From Acanthosepion esculentum (lineage: Eukaryota > Mollusca > Cephalopoda > Sepiida > Sepiidae): a DNA stretch of 64,000 nt. The number at the start of each line of letters is the position of its first letter. Positions within the stretch are counted from its first letter, which is position 1. Both the position numbers and the translations under genes were made by a program. Under the pieces are notes generated by a model. It ran no database searches, was not told the origin of the DNA, and saw only the letters and a program-made list of their open reading frames with translations. Of this stretch, positions 1 to 11,262 are shown piece by piece. The stretch is from contig OZ038500.1 of assembly GCA_964036315.1 (NCBI GenBank), positions 62,946,102 to 63,010,101 on the forward strand. The letters run 5' to 3'.

Positions 1-179
1 CTTGGTAGGTGACAATGCCATCTCCCAAGTATTCCTAGTGCACATGTGATGCTATAGGAATGTCAAATATCCCCATAATTTCAGAAATGGAATACCACAT
101 CAATATGGTACATTTAAATTCTCCCCACTCTCTCTCTGGTCCAGAGATCTCCAAACTCCATGGAATCCTTGTGGGGTAC

Positions 180-712
180 CCAAAAAAGACATGTCTACAA
201 ATGTGTGGTATCCAGTGTAGTTACACATCTACAAGTAAAGACATCTGGCTATAAGAGTTGGGAGTAACCCATGAAGGTACACATCTAAAAATAAAGGCTT
301 ATGTCTACAAGTATTGGGGGTAATCCATGAAGGCATCCATCTACAAGGGTGGGGTATCCAGTGAATTACACATCTACAAGTAAAGGCATCTGGCTATAAG
401 AGTTGGGAGTAACCCATGAAGGTACACATCTAAAAATAAAGGCTTATGTCTACAAGTGTTGGGGGTAATCCATGAAGGCATCCATCTACAAGGGTGGGGT
501 ATCCAGTGAATTACACATCTACAAGTAAAGACATATGATTACAAGTCTCAAGGGTAACCAATGAAGACATGTATCTATAAGTGTTTGGTGCCCAATGAAG
601 GCAAATGCCTACAAGTATGGGGGTACCCAATGATGGCATGTGCCTATAAGTGTGGGGGTACCCAGTGAAGTTTGCATCTACAAGTGTGTCATACCCACTG
701 AGTATCAAACTC
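180..712. repeat. Minisatellite with higher-order structure
   Basis: Degenerate ~36-45-bp monomers built on a catctacaagt...gg(g)tacccagtgaa core. A higher-order block of about 145 bp, with the alternating ctggctataag and ggcttatgtctacaag variants, is repeated nearly exactly (about 200-345 and 348-490). No coding potential; small ORFs here are by-products. Confidence 0.85.
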
Positions 713-1275
713 ACTACATTATGAAACAACTTTGAGACAAACTTGTTTGGTACTACTGAATGAAAAAGTATTCATTCTAATAATTGCAGTGACAATGTTG
801 AAAAATTCTGGAGTTTATTTTATCTTTCCCCTACTTTCTTGAATTTTCTGGGTTAAATATTTTTCAACAAATATCTTACTTATTGAAGATAGTTACCCTT
901 TGTTTTGGAAAGTTTGTTAATTTTACTTGCAGAACTTTTTATCTACTTACTGCAAAGAAACAGCGTCAGTCATGTTAATCCCTTACTTGAAATTATCAGC
1001 ATTGGAGAATCATTTTATTCTGTAGATTCCATAAAATTCATGCTTAGTAATTCACAGTATCTAGTCTTTGTTTTGTGATTCTGACATGATGGCTGCTGAG
1101 GTTATAATGACATCAGTGGCAACCATTTTTACTGCTATTTTTATGCATTAATATCATACCAGTTATTCTTGGCAATTTTCTGCCACTCTTCAAAGTATTT
1201 TCAGTTGGACCAAGTAGAAAAATCTTTGCTAAATTGTCAGATTTTAAGAAATGATCAGACAAAATCTTTTTCTGT
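713..1275. other. Unassigned AT-rich sequence
   Basis: No splice-bounded open frame, tandem repeat or recognised element is seen. It was searched for the missing C-terminal SLC17 exons without success. Confidence 0.5.
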
Positions 1276-2075
1276 TAATCATTTCAACTGAAGTAAGGTG
1301 ATAATGCCACTAGGACACAAGGCTTACAGGGGAATGAGAAGACTTTAATGAGAAGTGAGAAGAAAGTACAATAAAACGATCAGCTTTTAAGAAGACAGAA
1401 GATGATGATTGGCATTGCATGTAAATGTTTGAAGATTGTAAAAAAAAGAGAATCAAGAAACTGGGGGAGAGTTCCATGGGTGAGAAGTGCAAGAAGAGAA
1501 ACATTGAGTTCGTTCAAGAGTAAAATGGTGAGATGTAGTAGCACGCTTAAATTCGTGCAGCTGAAGCAGCAAGGAGGAAAGCTCAGCAGAACAATTGCCA
1601 TGAAAATATTTGTAGAAAAGACAGAGGGAAGTAATGTTATGTTGGTAAGAAAGTGACTGGATCGATTCCAATGCAGACCCCATCACTGAATTTTGTTGAG
1701 AATCTCAAGATGTGTAGTAGGACCACCATACCAGATATGGCAGCAGTACTCAATGCATGGATGAACAGTAGATTTATAAATGTGCAAGGTGGGATCGAAC
1801 AAGTTAACAATTGTCTTGCATGACACGGTGAACCAACTTTCCAAGCAGTTGTCTTAGCAAATGATTCAATATAATCCCTCCACTTCATGTCAGTAGAAAA
1901 CATCAGCCCATACAGGTGCAAAGAGATGCTCTCCTGGAGGTTAGCATCAGCCATGCTGATGGCAGGCTGAAAAGGTTCTCTATGGTGATTGCATGAAAGC
2001 AGTTTTGTTTAAAATTTACAAGCCATTCCTTGCCCTAGAACCACTGATCGAAGGTCCTTTCAAAAGCAGTTGCCA
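1276..2075 (-). mobile_element. CR1/jockey-type LINE, 3' fragment (family A)
   Basis: Minus-strand remnant of the commonest LINE in the window. From right to left it holds the N(F)..SKTKL..F.NH..., MADANLQES...L.GL.FS.DMKW, (S)L CHARQ and IYKS..., ...YC.HIWSGA blocks, then the FYKYFHGNCS.EL segment, and ends at 1276 in the family 3' end, a run resembling atcatttcaccccaagcaagg. These blocks lie C-terminal of the reverse transcriptase catalytic core. Several frameshifts and stops; 5'-truncated. Confidence 0.8.
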
Positions 2076-2159
2076 GTTTTACCTTTGCTGGACTTGCTGC
2101 TAAGATAGGGGTAAACAGCTCTATCAGCAGCATAAATACCTAGCTGAGAACTGTTATTA

Positions 2160-2350
2160 AAAATTGTTGTCTGAATGATACTAAATGATACTAAATGATA
2201 CTAATATATGTTGCTGTAGAACTCCTTGGAGAATTTAAATAATCAGTTTCTTTTTTGCTCTGTATGAAGATTTGGGAAAGTTTTCCATGTCTATCATACA
2301 CTTTGATACACTTCTATCATACACTTCTATCATACACTTCTATCATACAC
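2160..2350. repeat. Short tandem repeats (ATACTAA and CATACACTTCTAT)
   Basis: Three copies of a ~10-bp actaaatgat unit at 2176-2205 and about four copies of a 13-bp atcatacacttct unit at 2293-2352. Simple tandem expansion between a LINE relic and the putative LTR. Confidence 0.8.
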
Positions 2351-2468
2351 TTCTGTCAATTTTTTGTTTTTCTAACATACAACGTGCGTTAGCACATGCA
2401 ATACTGTTGTAGACACTGAGAACAAAAAAAAAAAAATCTTTTATGGCTCTCCCGTGGAGTTCTTTGAA

Positions 2469-2960
2469 TCCTCGTCGCCAGTGTTGTAGAGCCAGAATAG
2501 GTCCAAAAGAAAACTCGAACTCAGCAATTTAGTGAAAACATGTTATTAAACAAAAAAAACGAATACAAAAGTGTTGCACGTCCGACTGATGGCAAACTAC
2601 AGTAGTCAACTCGTCAACTGTGGACAGCTCTCCTGAGAGTCATAATCTCCCCGTATATATAGTAATAGGACTCGTCCATTTAGTCCATAAAGGTAGGTCC
2701 CATAACAGATACCCTATCACCATCAGCCCACCGACCAGGGGTGATATCACGGTTTTGGTGGCTATGGCAGGACCACCACTCTTGGCGCCACCAGCAGCAT
2801 TTGCCACCAGACAGGGTATGAAGATAAGCAAACTGATCGATCCTCTTTGTAAATTCTCGTAATGAAATTTGGGATAAACAAAGTGGTTGTTCCTCTTTTC
2901 AGCTTCTATCTGTAATGAAAGTTTGATATTTCCTGAACACGTTTGCCGTTATTGATCCAC
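2469..2960 (-). mobile_element. Putative solo LTR with primer-binding-site remnant
   Basis: Read on the minus strand, a non-repetitive block ends ...GGCTCTACAACA and is followed by CTGGCGACGAGGATT. That layout (LTR end, then TGGCGACGAGGAT) matches the LTR/primer-binding junction of Gypsy-type retrotransposons. A TATA-like stretch (ctatatatac) lies inside. The far LTR boundary is not determined and no gag or pol follows, since the sequence left of 2469 is tandem repeat. Assignment is inference. Confidence 0.4.
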
Positions 2961-2978
2961 TCGTAGAAATCGTTATAA

Positions 2979-3466
2979 ATGACTACGCAAATATTTCACT
3001 TGCACATGTTAGGTCATGATGTTTCATGCATTTCATTTGCTTGTTGTTTTGATCTCAACCAAATCCAACTTGATGTGTCAGTAATCTTTGTTCTGATCGT
3101 AACTTTCCTTTCTGGATTTGTCATCGATTTGGTAGTTTTTCTTCCTTTTTCTTTCTTTTCCATTACTGGTCCAAACCACTCAAAGCAAACGTTGTATATT
3201 ATTCTACAAAAGGAACTGATCTGTTGCCCTATGCGACCCTTAAGATTGGTATCAAGAATAAAAGAAAGCTCTTTGTCAAGATTTGTCCAAATAGCCTTCT
3301 GGTTACCTTTGGGCCACTGGATTCTTGGTTTACTTAGGATTTCTCCAGAGCACTCTTGCTCAACGATGGAATCCTGAATGCTGTGGGTGTAGTCCAGATT
3401 CATAATCACTTGATTTACATTCTCTGATAGGAGAATTATATTGTTTGCATCAGCGTGCCTTATCAT
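2979..3466 (-). pseudogene. Retroelement-like ORF fragment (150 codons)
   Basis: A 150-codon minus-strand frame with ...PRIQWPKGNQKAIWTNLDKE, a following LKGR..Q....F..IIYN.C.EWFG block, then a lysine-rich tail. A W...LD..L...L.....F...IY....E.FG arrangement is seen upstream of reverse transcriptase in some invertebrate non-LTR elements. There is no RT core and no splice context, so it is called a fragment, family uncertain. Confidence 0.4.
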
Positions 3467-3599
3467 TTATCATACACTTTCAGATTGTCAGTGAGGCTTA
3501 TATTACAGTGTTATGCTTTCCACGTTAGGAGAAAGTTTGGCAAATAGTGGGGAGATTCAAACTGCTAAACCTCTGAAATCTGTTAAATCTCTTCTGTGG

Positions 3600-4065
3600 C
3601 TAAACAAAGAAAAGAGTATTGAACTGTTACAATATTAGTTCTATATGGCAGTGAATGCTGGACAATTTCCTCACAGATAAAGAAGAGACTTAAAACAACA
3701 GAAATGTAGTTCTACAAGAGGATGCTGAGAATACCATGGACTGAACATGTAAGCAATAACAAACCTTCAGAGAAAATAGAAACAAAAAGGACCCTTATAC
3801 TTAACATCAGAAAGAGAGAGAGTTGAAATTTATAAAGCACATAATTAGAAAATTTGATATTCACAGGACAGATTGAAGGCAAGGGGGACAGAGGAAAACA
3901 ACACATAACCTACTGGGTAAATGGATAGCAGAACAGGGCTGAGGAGAGATAACAAAAAGACAAAATTAATTAAGAATTACAAAGGACTGGAAATTGTACA
4001 GAACCCTGATTACCAATGTCCTGAAGAGACACAGCACATAGAAGAAGTAGGTTCATGCAAGGGAG
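3600..4065 (+). mobile_element. RTE-type LINE, 3' end fragment
   Basis: Same sequence as the 3' part of the element at 35905-38283: LLYGSE.W.I....K.+L...EM.FYRRMLRIPWTEHVSN, the N.RKR.LKF...I.RK segment, GQIEGKGDRGKQ.ITY, and a final ...CPEETQHIEEVG. Frames are broken. It ends near an agaagaag tail, the family's usual 3' end. Confidence 0.75.
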
Positions 4066-4214
4066 GTTGCCTGATAGATCACGTACCTTCATGTTGCCCT
4101 GTTGGCTGCCTCTGTTTTGATTGAATAGTAGTTGAACGAAAAGGAAACAAGGGTCCTTTTCAGGGAGCCTTTGTATCTCTTCATTGTTGGCCAGACATTA
4201 GTTCTCTGAATTTT

Positions 4215-4935
4215 TTAATAATTTTCACCCAATACAAGGCTCAAGGCTACTGAATGAGATGTAATATGTAAGAGTAGGAAGTAGGAAAGTAAGTATATGA
4301 AGATATGAAGGATCGGTAATGATTGACCTTAAACTTGAAGAGGTTAATATTGTAGTGTTTGGAAAAGCATTCAAGTGGGAGTCTGTTCCACAAAACAGTT
4401 GTTCTTGGAAAGAAGTCAAATGGAGCTTCCTTATTCAACTCTGTGGACACGGCATCGTGGGTCTTAACTGTAAAGGTTTGAGCTGATGGAACTAAAGTAT
4501 GGAGCTCTTTCAAATATTTGCCATGGAAATAGCAATAGAGTAGCAACAGGCTTGTAATGTTTCATCTGTTGGAAATGGGTTGCAGAGCAGAAAATGTGTC
4601 ATCCTCTACAAATAATTGTGAACTCTGCCAAAATGTATAGTGAGGATTGGCAGCCCCAGGCCAGATAGGGCAGCAATACTTAACTTTTGGTAAAATCTGT
4701 CTCTTGTAAGGATAAAGCATGGCTGGAGAAGTCAGGTACTTTTTGGCGCTGTACAATGTGCCAAGATAAAAATGAGGAATTCTAGAAATATCTGTCTTCT
4801 CATCCAAACAGTGCCAAATGCTTTTTATAAATGCATAAGAAAGTTCTGCAGCACACAGTGTGGATTGAGAATAAAGAATAAAGCTCATGGCAAGACACTA
4901 CCTCATCCAAGGATTGAACTCATGGCTATTTGGAT
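4215..4935 (-). mobile_element. LINE relic, family B, C-terminal part
   Basis: Minus-strand remnant with YSQSTLCAAE..., a PYKRQILPKVKYCCPIWPGA block and LLYCYFHGKYLKELHTLVPS, then TTVLWNRLPLECFSKHYNIN and LFKFKVNHY. This is the C-terminal end of a CR1/jockey-like ORF related to, but distinct from, family A. Broken and 5'-truncated. Confidence 0.75.
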
Positions 4936-5109
4936 AAGGAAAAATATAACAAAGCTGTCATACATGTCAGGGCATGGTGTATAAAAGTGCATGCAAGTTT
5001 TTCTTATTCTTTGAAACTTTTGAATTCCGAAGATGAGGATGCTATTCTGGAGGAAAGTCTTAAAGTTTATTCCTGTGATATTTCTTTAAGGATGAAAGCA
5101 ACAAATTGG

Positions 5110-5300
5110 AGGAAATTGCCAAAATAATAGGAAAATAAATAGAAGGGAAATAATAGGAAAATAAATAACAGGAAAATAATAGGAAGCTAAATAGTAGGGA
5201 AATAATAGGAAAATAATTAGTAGGGAAATAAATAGTAGGGAAATAATAGGAAAATAAATAATAGGAAAATAAAAATAATAGGAAAATAAATGTGTTTTTC
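5110..5300. repeat. AT-rich minisatellite (aataggaaaataa units)
   Basis: Irregular tandem copies of a 9-18-bp unit of the form ata(g)gaaaataaata. No other feature. Confidence 0.85.
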
Positions 5301-6023
5301 AGTACTGACTCATGTTAGTCATCTTAACGAGAAATGGTATTGGATTCTTACAGATTAATTGAAGCAAAACACGAGTTTTGCGTGTGGACAACCATTGCTT
5401 TTGTTGAATATAGTCAGCAATACTACCAATTACTGTGTATCCAAGGAATTGTCCAAGATAAGGAATGGATGACATTAGACCATTCTGAAAAGGAAATAAA
5501 TAATATGGGAAAAAATATGGAAAACAACAAAGAAAAAATAATTCTTAGGTTTGCAAATTATTTTGGTTTTTATTTTTCATTAGCAGGAGCATGGTCAACC
5601 ATTATTAATTTTTGACGAGCCTTTCTTTTATCTTGATTTTAGTTGCTTTTCACACAGATTTGGTCATATGAATTATTATTATTTTATCATTGTTATTAGT
5701 TTATCATTGTTAATATTAGGTTCATACAAAAGTTCCCAGCAGTGTGCTCTGTTTTGGAATCAGGTTCTTTTAATAAAAATACATCAGAAACGTTTGTAAA
5801 CACCTAATTGTTTTTAACTGCTTTTTATCTATCTATTTCCAATATCTCTTTTCAGGTTTTCTTCCATTGTAGTTTTTATGTGTAATAGGATGGTAATGAA
5901 TGATTTTGCTGCTGGTCACCAGTTTGTAGTGGGAGAAGTTATAACTTGTTGCTGATGAGGATGAAAACTTTTTGAGTAAATGAATTCTTCATTTTCAAAT
6001 GAATTTAATTCAACATGTGAAGG

Positions 6024-6028
<5 letters not shown>
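5301..6028. other. Unassigned sequence
   Basis: A 93-codon plus-strand frame at 5334-5615 is not recognised and lacks splice context or resemblance to any family I know. The rest is AT-rich with no visible element. Confidence 0.4.

Positions 6029-6091
<63 letters not shown>
6029..6091. repeat. (TA)n microsatellite
   Basis: About 31 TA dinucleotides, uninterrupted. It generates artefactual YIYIYI peptides on both strands. Confidence 0.98.
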
Positions 6092-6092
<1 letters not shown>

Positions 6093-6514
6093 TGTATAAA
6101 TTAGGATATAGAATCCTGACAAAGCTTTAAAGAAATATGACAAATTGAGAACTGTTTCATTGAAACTAGATTTGATTATGCGTTTCACTTTCCTAGGCTT
6201 CATCAGATCCAAAAACGAAAGAAAGAAATATGTGTGTGTGTATTTTTGTGTATTCTTAAATAATAAATCATTGCTTTTACCACTAAGCTGGCATTTCTTG
6301 TGATGAAATTATTTAAAGAAAAACTTAGCTCACAAAAAAAGAGAAAATTATACTTAAGTTATACATTATACATTGATACATAACTCTCTCTCTCTCTCTC
6401 TGAGACTATATATTTATATAAAGAACAACATAGCTCACAAAGGAAGAGGAAGGGGAAATTATATTTACATGCATACAGATAGCTTATAAAAGAAATAACA
6501 TTATGCAGTTAGTG

Positions 6515-6524
6515 TGTGTGTGTC

Positions 6525-6556
<32 letters not shown>
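6515..6556. repeat. (TG)n microsatellite
   Basis: TG repeats interrupted by a tctgta variant, with a TC-rich run at 6386-6401 nearby. Confidence 0.95.
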
Positions 6557-6869
6557 ATGTCCAAGTGGTTTGTTCTGGATATAGTTGCGACCTACTACAT
6601 CCTATTTCTGAGTCATCAAAAAGAGAGTGAGGTGGTTTATATTCTTTCTTTTATAATTTTGAGTAGAATGACACCTAGTGAGAATTATGGCAGAGAAAGT
6701 GTGGGTAATCCCCACATGATAATTGATTCTCTTTAAATTAATCTTATCATGTGTGTGTGTGGCATCCACTGATCTCAAGAAACCTTGGATCTGCACCTAA
6801 AGAGTTATGCTTTAGTTGCTGATAGCAGTGCAGAACTTTTATGGATGTACAGTTCTACACAGGAAAGTT

Positions 6870-7440
6870 TCAATTGCAATGAATGCATGTGAAGATACTC
6901 TCCTCGGATGTCACCATGTTTTTTTTTCTGTTGATCATGCTTCTCTCCAGCAGCAAGCCTTTTGTTTCTCCTCTTTTTGCTCCAGTCTTTGGTGTAAATT
7001 GCATCTCCAGCATGAGTGACCATTAACAAAACCTTCCCACCTCTTGATGACCATCATCCTCATGTCCCTTTTACAGATGTCCTCGAAGTGAAGATGAGGT
7101 TGCCCTCTTGCCAGCATACAGTGTACATGTCCAAGCCAGTGGAGTTGGCATTGTTGGAGAAGTGCATATAGACTTGGTAACTGGGCATGGGTGAGAACAA
7201 CAGCATTGGTGACCTGGTCAAACCAACTGATGTCAAAATGCATCTCAGACAGTGAAGATGAAAGGTGCTGAGGTGTCTCTGTCTGGAGTAAAGGCTCCAA
7301 GTCTTGTTGCTGTAGAGAAGCATGCTAACAATGCATGCCCTATCGACTGGGATTTTGGTGTTCAGAGTAAGCTTTCTATTCTCCAAGACACTCAAGGTCA
7401 GCATAGCAAACATGATGGTAGCTCATCAATCTTATTTTAG
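6870..7440 (-). mobile_element. Non-LTR retrotransposon relic, C-terminal domain
   Basis: Minus-strand frames read LENRKLTLNTKIPVDRACIV, SMLLYSNKTWSLYSRQ, a TFHLHCLRCIL block, NAVVLTHAQLPSLYALLQQC then QLHWLGHVH, and CKRDM+.....WE....+..WR. This is the C-terminal section of an endonuclease/reverse-transcriptase element common in animal genomes (L..RL.WLGHV.RM followed by CKRDM). At least two frameshifts are needed to join the pieces. It sits ~230 bp from SLC17 exon 7. Confidence 0.8.
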
Positions 7441-7665
7441 TCGACTCATAAATTAACAGAGAAGAACTTTTTAAATATAAATGTCTTTCTGGTTCTTGAA
7501 TTGGATCTCTTAAAGAATTGTTTGAATTGTTTGTTAGAGACAAAAACAAAATCCTTAAAGTAGCTTAGACCATATATTTTACTAACTGAATCTTGACTAT
7601 TAAACTGGAATGATTTTTTATGAAGATAAGATGAAACAGTTACCATAAATAGAAATGGAACTTAC

Positions 7666-7815
7666 TGTTTTGATGTCAAAATATAGAACCTCTTTCATAA
7701 AAAGAGGCAGCACGGTAAGTAATGTATAGTTTGACCAATTATAACAGAAGTGTCCTACAATGATGGCCCAGACAGCTCCAGATGTGAAGATACTCTTCCA
7801 AGGGATATGTGTAAC
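7666..7815 (-). CDS. SLC17A5-like: SLC17-family transporter, coding exon 7 (TM7 region)
   Basis: Fifty codons, phase 0 at both ends, bounded by a ...aacag acceptor and a gtaagt donor on the minus strand. The peptide runs from VTHIPWKSIFTSGAVWAIIV through GHFCYNWSNYTLLTVLPLFM to KEVLYFDIKT. The W-AIIV-HF-YNW-YTLLT-LP-FMKE pattern is the hallmark of sialin/VGLUT TM7. SLC17 proteins are 12-TM major facilitator carriers moving organic anions (sialic acid, glutamate, phosphate, nucleotides) across lysosomal, vesicular or plasma membranes. It joins in phase to the exon at 10585-10709. The family normally continues about 130 residues further; no following exon was found in 1-7600, so the 3' end is probably outside the window. 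A diverged 42-bp copy of its start lies just upstream (7864-7905). Confidence 0.93.
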
Positions 7816-7863
7816 CTGTTACAGAGAAACAACCAATATCAATTCAGTGAAAACGTTTTAAAA

Positions 7864-7905
7864 CAATGATGGGCCACACAGCTCCAGATGTGAAGATACC
7901 CTTCC
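7864..7905 (-). pseudogene. Partial duplicate of SLC17 exon 7 start
   Basis: About 42 bp closely match 7765-7802 inside exon 7, in the same orientation and ~100 bp upstream. On the minus strand it would encode the IFTSGAVW...II block. It lacks an obvious acceptor and runs into unrelated sequence, so it looks like a short local duplication, not an alternative exon. Confidence 0.7.
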
Positions 7906-8254
7906 ATCATGGCATCTTCCTCTTCAATTCTTGATCTTAATTGGTCAGAATGGGTCATTAGGCTTTTTCCTTTTTTTGAGTTAATGGCTGTGTTATGCCC
8001 CTTTGCATGATGAAATTAGCTCTCTCAGGACTTGCAACTTTGCCACAATTCTGTATGTTACAGAATAAATATCCTCAGGACTTGCAACTTTGTCTTTCTT
8101 ATACCACAAAAGGTTTAAGTTCAAAATCTCAAGAAAGCTGCTCAATAAAAAAACAACAGCTGGAGAGTTCAAAGGCTGAAATGTTTTGACTATTTGAAAC
8201 TAGAATGAGAACACTAGTTCAAATAGATTAGTGTATAATAATTTGTTATTTTTT

Positions 8255-10530
8255 TTACAGTGAGGTTCACCCTTTACAAGGCCTGGAAGCCACTCAAGTT
8301 AGAGGGTTATGTTTGGAGGCCATTTGTGTGTATGGGAGTGGAAAATAACGGTTAACCCTAGCCTTGAACAGGTTAAGATTGTAGTGGCTGTGGAAACATC
8401 CAGTTGAGAGTTGGTTCCACAGGGTAGTGGTTTGTGGGAAGAAGCTGCTCGAGTGGAACTTACTTCTCACCAATGGAATATGGAGGGAATATGGGTGGTT
8501 TGCTACCATGTAAGTGGCATGGCATGTTCTTGCTGAAAAAGTTTGCCTTGGCAGGACCAGGGAATGTAGTTCATCTGAGCACTTTCTGTGGAAGTAGTGG
8601 TAGAGCAGTGAGTCTCTTGCCACATCCTGCCTGTGGGAGAGAGAGGTTGAAGGGTAGAGAATAATTCGTCACTCACAAAGGCTCAGAGACATTTTTGGAT
8701 TCAATCAAAGCTGGAGAGTGAGGTCTGGACAATTCCTGCCCAAATATAACAACAGTACTCCATTTTTGGCTTGATCTGGCTCTTGTAAAGGTAGAGGATA
8801 TCAGGAGGAGTCAGGTACTTACTGGAGCGGTATAGAGAACCAGCCAATTTACCTGCATCCTTAGCAATGGATCATATGTGCGAGTTCCACTTAAGGTCGG
8901 GTGTGAGTTTGAGGTTTCAAGGCATAGTGCTTCCCGAAGAGAAGCTCCATTCATCCTGATTGGTGGTAGTTCAATCAGAGATGATGGAATGTAACTAGCT
9001 TGGTCTTTGAAGCATTGAATGTAACAAGCCAGTTTTTAACCCATTGGGTAGTTTGTGCAAGATTGGAAGAAAGATCAGTTGCCAATCTCTGACTATTGAG
9101 AGTTTTACAGGTGTGCTCATATATAGTCATATCATTGGCATAGATGTTTATAAATGATCTGACTATATTCTCAGGTAGATCATTTATGTAGATCAAAAAA
9201 ACGGTTAGCCCAAAGAGTAATCCCATGGGGAATGCTTGTGTTGACCTCTAGGGCTTTGGAGTTTGTGTAGTAAGCCTTTGTGCCACACCTTGTCGAAGGC
9301 CTTTGATATATCTAGTTATATGGTCCTTGAGGTGTTTGTTATCAAGAGTCTTACTGATTCTGTGAGTGATGAAAGTTAGAACATCAACAGTGGATCAGGC
9401 TGACCAAAACTCATACTGGTCATCGCTGAAGAGTTTGTCCTTTTCTGGGTGTTTTACTACCTTGCTGATGATACTGAGGAGACTGACGTGTCTGTACTGA
9501 GAGAGAGGGAAAATTGCACACCCGCATTTTTGAAAAACGGGCATACTCTTGACAATTTCCACAGGCTTCTGAAGGATTTCTCTTTCAAGCAGCAGTAAAT
9601 AATTTAGCTAGGATTGGGGATAATATTTGGTTGATATCCTTAAGGACAACCACTGGAATTTTATCTGGACCAGCGGCTTTCTTAGCTTCAAGGTCTTTGA
9701 TAAATCTAAAGACTTCTCATGCTGTGATGGTAATATTACTAAGATTGTCCTCACTTAGACATGGGAACTTGGAGAGGGGGATGGTCTTTGCCTCTAACTC
9801 AACATTAGATGATAAAGATGGAGGTGAAGAGGTTCGCTTTATCTGTTGAGGAAGATATGACCTTAGGCCATTTATAATTGTGGGCACAGCTGCTTTACAT
9901 CTGTTTGTGATCTGGTTGGTGATCTTCCAGAATTCACAGGATCCAATTTGTTTCTTTGCAACCTTGGTCTGGCCTGCTCATGCATAGTTGCGCTTGGCAT
10001 TTTCTAGAACTTTTTGCAGCAATTGTGGGCAGTTTTGAATGCAGTGAGAGCCAAACTACTTTGCTCCTTGTGATAGATATTGAAGTAGTGGTTTTGGTGA
10101 GTTATGGCTGAAGTGCATTCATGGGTGAACCAGGGTTGACTGTTTGGTTTTTGCTGAAATTTTGGGGGGGTTTATAAAACTCTCCATTCCAGAAAGGATC
10201 CAATCACTGACAAGGGCAGCAGTTTTTAAGGCAGCATGCTTGAAGAAGATTGGGAGGAGAGTTTCCTACGTATTGGATCAAAAGCTGTCCCAGTCTACCT
10301 TTGAATAGTGAAAAATCATTCCATGGAATGATACATCAGGAGATACCTTAGGTTTGGCATCAATCTGGACACTGATTAGGGAATGTTCTGATGTGCCTAT
10401 TAGAGGTAAAATTTTTGATAGGCATTTATCAGGGCAGGTGAGGAAGAGGCCAAGGAAGTTCACCTGATGTCCCATTGTGTCTAGAACCTGGATGTAGGTT
10501 CTCCAATGGTTATTTAGACAGAAAATATAT
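8255..10530 (-). mobile_element. LINE relic, family B, 2.3 kb with EN and RT remnants
   Basis: The longest family B copy, inserted antisense within the intron between SLC17 exons 6 and 7 and therefore in the gene's own orientation. At the 5' end (10278-10530) an AP-endonuclease tail is readable: ILPLIGTSEHSLISVQIDAK then PKVSPDV.FH..IFHYSK.DWDSF; the usual SDHS motif is SEHS. The RT part (8975-9226) reads IYINDLPENIV then INIYANDMTIY, so the catalytic Y/FADD has become YAND. The C-terminal LLYHYFHRKCSDELHSLVLP and LWNQLSTGCFHSHYNLNLFK block is at 8294-8623. Stops throughout; inactive. Confidence 0.85.
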
Positions 10531-10584
10531 ATTGAATTCATTCATAGTGAAGAAATAAAACACTGTAAGATGAAACGTGTTTAC

Positions 10585-10709
10585 CTTTGATTTGCATGTA
10601 ATAGCATCACGCAGAAAATCTTTTTCTGCCTGTGTGATTCGTGGATGAGTATTTGGAGTTTCACGAACCATGTAGAGCCAGAGGAGACTGAATAGGATGC
10701 CCACAATTC
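10585..10709 (-). CDS. SLC17A5-like: SLC17-family transporter, coding exon 6 (TM6 and central loop)
   Basis: 125 bp, phase 1 in and phase 0 out, with a pyrimidine-rich acceptor (ccttcag) and an AAG|gtaaac donor. It encodes GIVGILFSLLWLYMVRETPN then THPRITQAEKDFLRDAITCK. This is the end of TM6 and the start of the large cytosolic loop; the (D/E)TP...H..I...E...L pattern matches the same position in sialin and VGLUTs. The 3' side of the exon (minus strand) directly borders a 2.3-kb decayed LINE at 8255-10530, which has expanded this intron. Confidence 0.92.
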
Positions 10710-10986
10710 CTGAAGGAAAAAAGAAAAGGAAATGTTCAAAGAAAAAACAAAAAGGATTTATTTCTAATGTAGTGAGTTGTCAGATAATGATTGTTGATTA
10801 GTTATTTAACCAGCATATCAAGCACTAGGGGTGATTAATGCCATAACTGTTGGTTATTTGATTTTGTTTAGCCACATGAAAACCTCCATAGGCCACTCAA
10901 TACCAAAATCCAAATATTTTGTACACAACTTTATGGCTTCATCTACAGATGTTTTGTATGCAATTTTATGCTTTCAGGGTAAATGT

Positions 10987-10993
<7 letters not shown>

Positions 10994-11033
<40 letters not shown>
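10994..11033. repeat. (TA)n microsatellite at left edge of the PLE pair
   Basis: About 20 TA units directly abutting the left arm of the Penelope-like inverted pair. Confidence 0.97.
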
Positions 11034-11036
<3 letters not shown>

Positions 11037-11197
11037 AGTTTCATTAAAAACGACAGACAAGGTACTACGGTTAATTTTTTATTTAATTTTTCTTGTGTAC
11101 GAATAAGAGCTTTCTTTGCAGGACAAAGGGTGTGTAAGAACTGTCCAAATGTTTTATTTTTCTGAGCGCTTTCAGCTATATCTTTAGCCATTATCAA
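11034..11197 (-). mobile_element. PLE: start of a following tandem copy (N-terminal ORF), left arm
   Basis: Downstream of the GIY-YIG stop, the minus strand opens a new frame: MAKDIAESAQKNKTFGQFLH then TLCPAKKALIRTQEKLNKKL, with an LSFLMKLA end after a frameshift. The right arm gives the same frame unbroken. Penelope-like elements often carry partial tandem copies, so the start of a second ORF after the first one's 3' end fits. It is cut off by the (TA)n tract. Confidence 0.6.
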
Positions 11198-11262
11198 GGA
11201 TGATTTGATTTTTCTGTTTAATTGAGTATGTGCATTATGTCTTAGTGTGTAGTAGTGGTGTT

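Noticed and set aside
5334..5615. 93-codon plus ORF
   Set aside because: No resemblance to a family and no splice context.
5916..6212. ORFs with long YIYIYI runs (also at 10831-11197, 12211-12499, 27363-27885, 29999-30488, 44347-44547, 45004-45252)
   Set aside because: They are translations of (TA)n microsatellites and differ on each strand.
7252..7440. Plus-strand ORF opposite the LINE relic
   Set aside because: It is the antisense shadow of recognisable retroelement coding sequence.
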